64,000 bases of DNA from Rhizobium terricola. Its GTDB lineage: Bacteria; Pseudomonadota; Alphaproteobacteria; Rhizobiales; Rhizobiaceae. A program made the translations under genes and the position numbers. Below, piece by piece: positions 57,960 to 64,000 of the stretch. Under the pieces are notes generated by a model. The model was not told the origin of the DNA. It worked only from the letters and a program-made list of their open reading frames with translations, and searched no databases. The stretch is taken from NCBI RefSeq assembly GCF_012927355.1, contig NZ_JABBGK010000003.1:372001-436000 (forward strand), written 5' to 3'. Position 1 is the first letter of the stretch; each line of letters opens with the position of its first letter.

Positions 57960-59512
57960 GCGTTACGATTTTCGTTCCCCGCGACGCGGCGTCCGTCGCC
58001 GTCGGCGCCGACAAGGTGGCCGCCGCCATCGAGGCGGAGGCTCTCGCCCGTGGTCTCGACGTGACCGTGGTCCGCAACGGTTCCCGCGGGCTGCTCTGGC
58101 TCGAGCCGTTCGTCGAGGTCCGCACCGGACGTGGCCGTATCGGCTATGGTCCGGTGACCGTTGCCGACGTTGCCGGCCTGTTCGATGCCGATTTCCTGGG
58201 CGGTGGTGATCACCCGCTCTGTCACGGGCTGACCAAGGATATTCCTTATCTCGCGCGCCAGACGCGGCTCACCTTTTCCCGCTGCGGCGTGACCGATCCG
58301 TTGTCGCTCGCCGACTATCGTCACTACGAGGGTCTGAAGGGGCTCGAAAAGGCCATCGCCATGGGCCCCGCGGCGATCGTCAAGACCGTCACCGACAGCG
58401 GCCTGCGCGGACGCGGCGGCGCCGGCTTCCCGACCGGCATCAAGTGGAAGACCGTCGCCGATGCCGCCGGTCCGCAAAAATACATCGTTTGCAATGCCGA
58501 CGAGGGCGACAGCGGCACTTTCTCCGACCGGATGATCATGGAGGGCGATCCCTTCGTGCTGATCGAAGGCATGGTGATCGCCGGCATCGCCACCGGCGCG
58601 ACCAAGGGCTATATCTATACCCGTTCCGAATATCCGCATGCCATCCGCACCATGCGGGCCGCGGTGGACATCGCCCGTGTGGCCGGCATCCTTGGTCCGT
58701 CCGTCATGGGATCTTCCTACGCCTTCGACATGGAAGTCCGGATGGGTGCCGGCGCCTATGTCTGCGGTGAGGAAACCTCGCTCCTCAATTCGCTCGAAGG
58801 CAAGCGGGGCATCGTTCGCGCCAAGCCGCCGCTGCCGGCGCTGCAGGGCCTCTTCGGTCGGCCGACGGTGGTCAACAACGTGATCTCGCTCGCCTCGGTT
58901 CCGGTCATTCTCGACCGTGGTGCCAACTTCTATCGCGACTACGGCGTCGGCCGTTCTCACGGAACGATCCCGATCCAGCTGGCGGGCAACATCAAGCATG
59001 GCGGGCTCTACGAGACGGCTTTCGGCCTGACGCTCGGCGAGCTGATCTATGACATCGGTGGCGGCACGGCGAGCGGCCGTCCGGTCAAGGCGGTTCAGGT
59101 GGGCGGTCCGCTCGGGGCCTATTTCCCGCCGTCGCTGTTCGACACCGTCTTCGACTACGAGGCGTTTGCCGCCCGTGACGGGCTTATCGGCCATGCCGGC
59201 ATCGTGGTGTTCGACGACACCGCGGACATGCTGAAACAGGCGCGTTTCGCAATGGAATTCTGCGCCGTCGAGAGCTGCGGCAAGTGCACGCCCTGCCGAA
59301 TCGGTTCAACGCGCGGTGTCGAGACGGTCGATCTGATCGCCCGGGGCATCGAGCCGGAGAAGAACAGGGCGTTGCTCGCCGATCTCTGCAACACGATGAA
59401 GTTCGGTTCGTTGTGCGCGCTTGGCGGGTTCACGCCTTATCCGGTGATGAGCGCGCTTCATCATTTCCCCGATGATTTCGCGCCGGCACCGTTGGTGGAG
59501 GCTGCCGAATGA
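57956..59512 (+). CDS. fdsB: NAD-dependent formate dehydrogenase beta subunit
   Basis: A 518-aa diaphorase subunit, NuoF-like, that binds FMN and NAD and one [4Fe-4S] cluster. An N-terminal thioredoxin-like region (about 1-90) is followed by the FMN/NAD region GLRGRGGAGFPTGIKW, YIVCNADEGDSGTFSDR and GAGAYVCGEETSLLNSLEG. Cluster ligands are C441, C444 and C447 (ESCGKCTPCR) with C487 (FGSLCALGG). It reduces NAD with electrons from formate. The start overlaps fdsG, and the stop overlaps the DUF4287 gene as ATGA. Confidence 0.96.
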   Translation: MSVTIFVPRDAASVAVGADKVAAAIEAEALARGLDVTVVRNGSRGLLWLEPFVEVRTGRGRIGYGPVTVADVAGLFDADFLGGGDHPLCHGLTKDIPYLARQTRLTFSRCGVTDPLSLADYRHYEGLKGLEKAIAMGPAAIVKTVTDSGLRGRGGAGFPTGIKWKTVADAAGPQKYIVCNADEGDSGTFSDRMIMEGDPFVLIEGMVIAGIATGATKGYIYTRSEYPHAIRTMRAAVDIARVAGILGPSVMGSSYAFDMEVRMGAGAYVCGEETSLLNSLEGKRGIVRAKPPLPALQGLFGRPTVVNNVISLASVPVILDRGANFYRDYGVGRSHGTIPIQLAGNIKHGGLYETAFGLTLGELIYDIGGGTASGRPVKAVQVGGPLGAYFPPSLFDTVFDYEAFAARDGLIGHAGIVVFDDTADMLKQARFAMEFCAVESCGKCTPCRIGSTRGVETVDLIARGIEPEKNRALLADLCNTMKFGSLCALGGFTPYPVMSALHHFPDDFAPAPLVEAAE

Positions 59513-59724
59513 GCGGGACAGAAAAAGTGAAGGGACCGGCGTCCTACTTCCCGTCGATCGAGAAGACCTATGGCAAGCCGATCGCACACTGGCAGGACAT
59601 CATCCGGGCCCAGGACGGCAAGGCGCATATGCAGATTGTGGCCTTCCTCAAGGAAACCCACGGTCTCGGCCATGGTCATGCCAATGCGCTGGTCGCCGCG
59701 ACGCTGACCGAGCGCAAGTCATAA
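59509..59724 (+). CDS. DUF4287-domain small protein inside the formate dehydrogenase operon
   Basis: A 71-aa protein whose body matches the DUF4287 pattern: SYFPSIEKTYGKPIAHWQDIIR, then KAHMQIVAFLKETHGLGHGHANALVAATL. It is helical, with no cysteines, membrane segment or signal. The start overlaps the fdsB stop as ATGA, so it is translated with the operon, and fdsA starts 63 bases later. The canonical order in Rhodobacter is fdsGBACD with no such gene. Function is unknown; an assembly or regulatory role is only a guess. Confidence 0.85.
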   Translation: MSGTEKVKGPASYFPSIEKTYGKPIAHWQDIIRAQDGKAHMQIVAFLKETHGLGHGHANALVAATLTERKS

Positions 59725-59787
59725 GCAGAGTTGAAGTTTCACCGCCCGGCCTCGCAGTGTGGCGGAATGATTTACCCGGAGGTTCCC

Positions 59788-62667
59788 ATGTCCCTCGTTT
59801 CTGAAATCGACTACGGCACGCCCGCGTCCCGATCCACCGAGACGGTGACGCTCACCATTGACGGCCGTCAGGTCACCGTTGCGGCCGGAACGTCCGTGAT
59901 GCGTGCCTCGATGGAGGCCGGCATCCAGGTGCCGAAGCTGTGTGCCACCGACATGGTGGATGCCTTCGGCTCCTGCCGCCTCTGTCTTGTCGAGGTCGAG
60001 GGTCGCAATGGCACGCCGGCTTCTTGCACCACTCCTTGCGCTCCTGGCATGGTGGTCCACACCCAGACAGAGCGGCTGAAGCAGCTCCGCAAGGGCGTGA
60101 TGGAGCTCTATATCTCCGACCATCCGCTCGACTGCCTGACTTGTGCGGCGAACGGCGACTGCGAGCTGCAGGACATGGCGGGTGCCGTGGGCCTGCGTGA
60201 CGTGCGCTACGGCTACGAAGGCGAGAACCACGTCAAGGCACGGCAGAACGGCGAGGCCAATCTGCGCTGGATGCCGAAGGACGAGAGCAATCCCTATTTC
60301 ACCTATGATCCTTCGAAATGCATCGTGTGCTCGCGCTGCGTCCGTGCCTGCGAGGAAGTGCAGGGCACGTTTGCGCTGACGATCGAGGGACGCGGTTTCG
60401 ACAGCCGTGTGTCGCCGGGTGCGCACGAGCATTTCCTGGAATCGGAATGCGTGTCCTGCGGCGCCTGCGTGCAGGCCTGCCCGACCGCGACGCTCACCGA
60501 AAAGTCAGTGATCGAGATCGGCCAGCCGGAGCACTCGGCCGTCACCACCTGCGCCTATTGCGGCGTCGGCTGCTCGTTCAAGGCGGAAATGCGGGGCGAG
60601 GAACTGGTGCGCATGGTGCCGTGGAAGGACGGCAAGGCCAATCGCGGCCATTCCTGCGTGAAGGGCCGCTTTGCCTATGGCTACGCGACCCACAAGGACC
60701 GCATCCTCAATCCGATGATCCGCGAGAAGATCTCCGATCCGTGGCGTGAAGTCACCTGGGAGGAAGCCTTCGCGCATGTGGCTTCCGAGTTCCGCCGCAT
60801 CCAGTACCAGTATGGCCGGGAATCGATCGGCGGGATCACGTCGTCGCGCTGCACGAACGAGGAAACCTTCCTCGTCCAGAAGCTGATCCGGGCCGGCTTC
60901 GGCAACAACAACGTCGATACCTGCGCCCGTGTCTGCCATTCGCCGACCGGCTACGGCCTTGGCCAGGCCTTCGGGACGTCAGCCGGCACGCAGGATTTCG
61001 ATTCGGTCGAATACTCCGATGTCATCATGGTGATCGGCGCCAACCCCTCCGCCGCCCATCCGGTCTTCGCCTCGCGCATGAAGAAGCGCATCCGCCAGGG
61101 TGCCAAGCTCATCGTGCTCGACCCGCGCGTGACCGAGACTGTGAACTCGGTGCATGCCAAGGCCGATTTCCACCTGCCGCTCAAACCCGGCACCAATGTC
61201 GCGGTCGTGACCGCTCTCGCCCACGTCATCGTCACCGAGGGCCTTTTCCACGAAGCCTTCATTCGCGAGCGGTGCGACTGGTCCGAGTTCGAGGACTGGG
61301 CCGCCTTCGTGTCGGAGCCGCAGCACAGCCCCGAAGAGACGGAAGCCTTCACTGGCGTGCCGGCCGATCTCGTGCGCGGGGCGGCCCGTCTTTATGCCAA
61401 GGGCGGCAACGGCGCGATCTATTACGGCCTCGGCGTCACCGAACACAGCCAGGGTTCGACGACCGTCATGGCGATCGCCAACCTTGCCATGGCAACCGGC
61501 AATATCGGACGCCCGGGCGTTGGCGTTAATCCGCTTCGCGGCCAGAACAACGTCCAGGGTTCCTGCGACATGGGCTCCTTCCCGCATGAGCTTCCCGGTT
61601 ATCGCCACATCTCCGACGACGCGACGCGCGAGACCTTCGAGAAATTGTGGGGCGTCACTCTCAACAACGAGCCGGGTCTTCGCATTCCGAACATGCTGGA
61701 TGCGGCCGTCGACGGCACATTCAAGGGCATTTACATCCAGGGCGAGGACATTCTGCAGTCGGATCCGGACACGAAGCATGTGTCGGCCGGTCTCGCCGCC
61801 ATGGAATGCGTCGTCGTGCACGACCTCTTCCTCAACGAGACGGCGAACTATGCCCATGTCTTCCTTCCGGGTTCGACCTTCCTCGAAAAGGACGGCACGT
61901 TCACCAACGCCGAACGCCGCATCAACCGCGTCCGCAAGGTGATGACGCCGAAGAACGGCCTCGGCGACTGGGAGGTCACGCAGAAGCTGGCGCAGGCCAT
62001 GGGGCTGCCGTGGAACTACAGCCATCCGTCCGAGATCATGGATGAGATCGCGGCCACGACGCCGAGCTTCGCCAATGTCTCCTACGACTATCTGGAAAAG
62101 ATGGGTTCGGTGCAGTGGCCCTGCAACGAAAAGTATCCGGAAGGCTCACCGATCATGCACGTCAACGGTTTCGTGCGTGGCAAGGGCAAGTTCATCCGTA
62201 CCGAATATGTCGCGACCGATGAACGCACTGGCCCGCGCTTCCCGCTGCTGCTGACCACTGGCCGCATCCTGTCGCAGTACAATGTCGGCGCCCAGACACG
62301 CCGGACCGAAAACGTCGCCTGGCATGCGGAGGACCGCCTGGAGATCCATCCGCATGATGCCGAACAGCGGGGCATCAAGGAGGGTGACTGGGTCCGGCTC
62401 GCCAGCCGCGCCGGAGAAACGACGCTTCGTGCTCTGATCACCGATCGGGTTTCGCCGGGGGTCGTCTACACGACCTTCCATCATCCCGAGACTCAGGCCA
62501 ATGTCATCACCACGGATTTCTCCGACTGGGCGACCAATTGCCCGGAATACAAGGTGACGGCCGTGCAGGTCTCGCCGTCGAACGGTCCGTCCGAATGGCA
62601 GCAGGATTACGAAGACCTGTCGCGCCAGTCGCGACGTATTGCCGGCAAGCTCGAGGCGGCGGAGTAG
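59788..62667 (+). CDS. fdsA: NAD-dependent formate dehydrogenase alpha (catalytic) subunit
   Basis: A 959-aa molybdenum bis-MGD enzyme oxidising formate to CO2. The N-terminal NuoG-like part holds a [2Fe-2S] site from C52 (CATDMVDAFGSCRLC), a His-Cys3 [4Fe-4S] site from H112 (HPLDCLTCAANGDC) and two ferredoxin-type sites from C178 (CIVCSRCVRAC) and C221 (CVSCGACVQAC). The catalytic domain starts with C255 (CAYCGVGC). The Mo ligand is C383 (ARVCHSPTG), cysteine not selenocysteine, next to the conserved His. GGAGG precedes ATG 59788. It forms the soluble complex with FdsB, FdsG and FdsD. Confidence 0.97.
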   Translation: MSLVSEIDYGTPASRSTETVTLTIDGRQVTVAAGTSVMRASMEAGIQVPKLCATDMVDAFGSCRLCLVEVEGRNGTPASCTTPCAPGMVVHTQTERLKQLRKGVMELYISDHPLDCLTCAANGDCELQDMAGAVGLRDVRYGYEGENHVKARQNGEANLRWMPKDESNPYFTYDPSKCIVCSRCVRACEEVQGTFALTIEGRGFDSRVSPGAHEHFLESECVSCGACVQACPTATLTEKSVIEIGQPEHSAVTTCAYCGVGCSFKAEMRGEELVRMVPWKDGKANRGHSCVKGRFAYGYATHKDRILNPMIREKISDPWREVTWEEAFAHVASEFRRIQYQYGRESIGGITSSRCTNEETFLVQKLIRAGFGNNNVDTCARVCHSPTGYGLGQAFGTSAGTQDFDSVEYSDVIMVIGANPSAAHPVFASRMKKRIRQGAKLIVLDPRVTETVNSVHAKADFHLPLKPGTNVAVVTALAHVIVTEGLFHEAFIRERCDWSEFEDWAAFVSEPQHSPEETEAFTGVPADLVRGAARLYAKGGNGAIYYGLGVTEHSQGSTTVMAIANLAMATGNIGRPGVGVNPLRGQNNVQGSCDMGSFPHELPGYRHISDDATRETFEKLWGVTLNNEPGLRIPNMLDAAVDGTFKGIYIQGEDILQSDPDTKHVSAGLAAMECVVVHDLFLNETANYAHVFLPGSTFLEKDGTFTNAERRINRVRKVMTPKNGLGDWEVTQKLAQAMGLPWNYSHPSEIMDEIAATTPSFANVSYDYLEKMGSVQWPCNEKYPEGSPIMHVNGFVRGKGKFIRTEYVATDERTGPRFPLLLTTGRILSQYNVGAQTRRTENVAWHAEDRLEIHPHDAEQRGIKEGDWVRLASRAGETTLRALITDRVSPGVVYTTFHHPETQANVITTDFSDWATNCPEYKVTAVQVSPSNGPSEWQQDYEDLSRQSRRIAGKLEAAE

Positions 62668-62696
62668 GATATGCCAATGGGTGGGGCCGATACGCC

Positions 62697-63515
62697 ATGA
62701 AGACCTCCACTTTCGTCCGCGAATTGCAGTTCCGCAACGGCGCGCTTGCCACGGCAAGCCGCGTCGTTCCGGAAGAGGTGCCGATTGCCTTCTCCTATGG
62801 CGGGTCGACGCATGCCGTGATGATGGCGACGCCGGCAGATCTCGAGGATTTCGCATTCGGTTTTTCGTTGACCGAGGCCATCATTTCCGATCGCGCCGAC
62901 ATTGTTTCGCTGGAGGCCGTCGATGCCGGTGACGGCATCGACCTGCAGATCGTGCTGGCCGACCGGACGGCGGCGGCGCTGACGACGCGGAGGCGGCACA
63001 TGGCGGGGCCCGTCGGTTGCGGCCTCTGCGGAATCGAGTCGATCGAGCAGGCGACCCGGCAGGTGCCGTCTGTCGATCATTCGACCTTTACCATCACGCC
63101 GGCACAGATCGCCGAGGCCGTCCGCCTGGTCGACGAGGGCCAGCGGCTCAATCGCGAGACGCGTGCCGTTCACGGTGCCGGCTTCTATGTGCCGGGCCGC
63201 GGCCTCACCGCCCTTCGGGAGGATGTCGGCCGGCACAACGCGCTCGACAAGCTGGCGGGTGCGGTGCTGAAATTGAACGTTGATGGTTCGTCCGGGGCGG
63301 TGGTCGTGACCAGCCGGCTGTCCGTGGAAATGGTGCAGAAAGCCGCCGCGCTCGGATCGGCCATGCTGGTCGCCATTTCGGCACCGACGGCGCTGGCGAT
63401 CCGCACCGCAGAGGCTGCCGGAATGACGCTCGTAGGCATTGCCCGCGGAGAAGAATTCGAGATTTTCACACGACCGGAGCGCATCGTCGCTGGAGCAGTT
63501 GCCAATGTCGCATGA
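62697..63515 (+). CDS. fdsC: Formate dehydrogenase accessory sulfurtransferase (FdsC/FdhD)
   Basis: A 272-aa chaperone that binds bis-MGD and passes sulfur to the molybdenum cofactor before insertion into FdsA. The family CxxC is C108/C111 in GPVGCGLCGIES. EVPIAFSYGG and LEDFAFGFSLTEAII open the protein; FYVPGRGLTALREDVGRHNALDKLAG and VVVTSRLSVEMVQKAA follow. It lies 29 bases after fdsA and its last 11 bases overlap fdsD. In Rhodobacter nomenclature this position is fdsC; fdhD is the equivalent name. Confidence 0.94.
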   Translation: MKTSTFVRELQFRNGALATASRVVPEEVPIAFSYGGSTHAVMMATPADLEDFAFGFSLTEAIISDRADIVSLEAVDAGDGIDLQIVLADRTAAALTTRRRHMAGPVGCGLCGIESIEQATRQVPSVDHSTFTITPAQIAEAVRLVDEGQRLNRETRAVHGAGFYVPGRGLTALREDVGRHNALDKLAGAVLKLNVDGSSGAVVVTSRLSVEMVQKAAALGSAMLVAISAPTALAIRTAEAAGMTLVGIARGEEFEIFTRPERIVAGAVANVA

Positions 63516-63735
63516 CACCCACGAAAAAATCGTCCGCATGGCGAACCAGATCGCCACATTCTTCCTGTCGCAACCCGAAGCGGTGCGCGTGGACGGGGTG
63601 GCGAATCATATCAACAAGTTCTGGGAACCCCGGATGCGCCGCCAGCTGTTCGAGCATATAGACAAGGGTGGCGAAGGCCTGTTGCCGCTGGTCATCGAGG
63701 CCTCCAAGGTGGTCAAGCGCCCGGTTGCAGCCTAA
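63505..63735 (+). CDS. fdsD: Formate dehydrogenase delta subunit
   Basis: A 76-aa protein matching the FdsD family: MANQIATFFLSQPEAVRVDGVANHINKFWEPRMRRQLFEHI. No cofactor motifs. The delta subunit helps stabilise the cofactor-loaded complex in Rhodobacter. It starts within the end of fdsC (11-base overlap) and is the last gene of the operon. Confidence 0.92.
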   Translation: MSHDTHEKIVRMANQIATFFLSQPEAVRVDGVANHINKFWEPRMRRQLFEHIDKGGEGLLPLVIEASKVVKRPVAA

Positions 63736-63823
63736 GGCATCGCACGCCCCCGATAGTTTTGGCGTTTGCCGCTACCTCTGCTATGCATGACCTGACGTTG
63801 AACGTGGGGAGGCGGGCGACAAG

Positions 63824-64000
63824 GTGCGTGCAGAAACGGCGCGAAAGGTCCAGGCGACCGAAAGGGATCCCGAGTTCGGGCCGTGGCTTGCGCAGGCGAG
63901 CATTCTCGTCGTCGATGACGAGCCCGGCATGCGGAACTTCCTGGTCCGGACACTGGCGCCGCGGTGCAAGCGCATCGAGGAGGCCGCCGACACGGAAGAG
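63824..64000 (+). CDS. Response regulator, N-terminal part (runs off the window)
   Basis: The first 59 codons of a gene cut by the window end. After an N-terminal extension of about 25 residues, ASILVVDDEPGMRNFLVRTLAP is the start of a receiver domain with the acidic DD pair. The phospho-acceptor Asp lies beyond the window. GTG 63824 is the likely start, with GGGGAGG about ten bases upstream; no in-frame ATG precedes the receiver domain. The output domain, and hence the class (for example NtrC-like), cannot be seen. Confidence 0.75.
   Translation, partial: MRAETARKVQATERDPEFGPWLAQASILVVDDEPGMRNFLVRTLAPRCKRIEEAADTEE

Noticed and set aside
60934..60936. Possible selenocysteine site in fdsA
   Set aside because: The molybdenum-ligand codon is TGC (cysteine), and no in-frame TGA interrupts the gene.

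Overview
The window reads as a stretch of chromosome from an alphaproteobacterium of the order Hyphomicrobiales (Rhizobiales), most likely family Rhizobiaceae (Rhizobium/Agrobacterium/Sinorhizobium relatives). This rests on the high GC content, on gene orders typical of that group (hemC-hemD-Mic60/mitofilin-hemY; sdhCDAB followed by mdh-sucCDAB-lpdA; xerC and priA followed by an isolated atpHAGDC operon), on an Omp19-like lipoprotein, and on two CtrA-type TTAA-N7-TTAA boxes. I saw no rRNA, tRNA, CRISPR, insertion sequence or phage genes. Coding density is very high and no gene-free stretch exceeds 300 bases. Identifications come from reading the translated sequence, not from database searches.

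Region by region. 1-6.3 kb: the 3' end of argG with its terminator, a Bcr/CflA-type exporter, an M3 peptidase (dcp-like), a hotdog thioesterase and typA. 6.3-11.5 kb: small genes including a GNAT acetyltransferase behind a CtrA box, ppa, a coupled yggT-yggU pair, an MFS exporter, a glutamine amidotransferase and a TerB protein. 11.5-16.1 kb (minus strand): the heme cluster hemC-hemD-mic60-hemY. 16.2-19.7 kb (plus strand): tsaD-gpsA-yciI-EVE-protein methyltransferase, tightly packed. 20.4-36.9 kb: TCA-cycle and 2-oxoglutarate dehydrogenase genes (sdhCDAB, mdh, sucCD, sucAB, lpdA), interrupted by omp19/zapE and by a LysE-secreted protein-SDR trio between sucB and lpdA. 37-44 kb: cytochrome b561, DUF2867, a TraB/GumN protein, xerC, an acyltransferase, priA and a small membrane protein. 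44.2-49.3 kb: the F1-ATPase operon atpHAGDC.

49.3-64 kb is more accessory. A minus-strand set (LysR regulator, AldA-like aldehyde dehydrogenase, enolase-superfamily enzyme, GMC oxidoreductase) looks like a sugar-acid or alcohol catabolic cassette. It is followed on the plus strand by an L-lactate dehydrogenase and an ArsR repressor whose two cysteines fall at the positions of the BigR/SqrR sulfide-persulfide sensors. Next come a LysR regulator and a molybdenum-dependent, NAD-linked formate dehydrogenase operon (fdsG-fdsB-DUF4287-fdsA-fdsC-fdsD). The window ends inside a response-regulator gene.

The backbone is ordinary central metabolism: succinate to malate to oxaloacetate, 2-oxoglutarate to succinyl-CoA to succinate, electrons to the respiratory chain, proton motive force to ATP synthase, and heme synthesis. 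The observations most worth following up are the BigR-like regulator with its tandem-repeat operator, the DUF4287 gene translationally coupled inside the formate dehydrogenase operon, the enolase-superfamily enzyme with altered metal-site residues, the two CtrA boxes, and the repeat element upstream of mdh. I see no clearly novel multi-gene system, and the candidates are presented as such.
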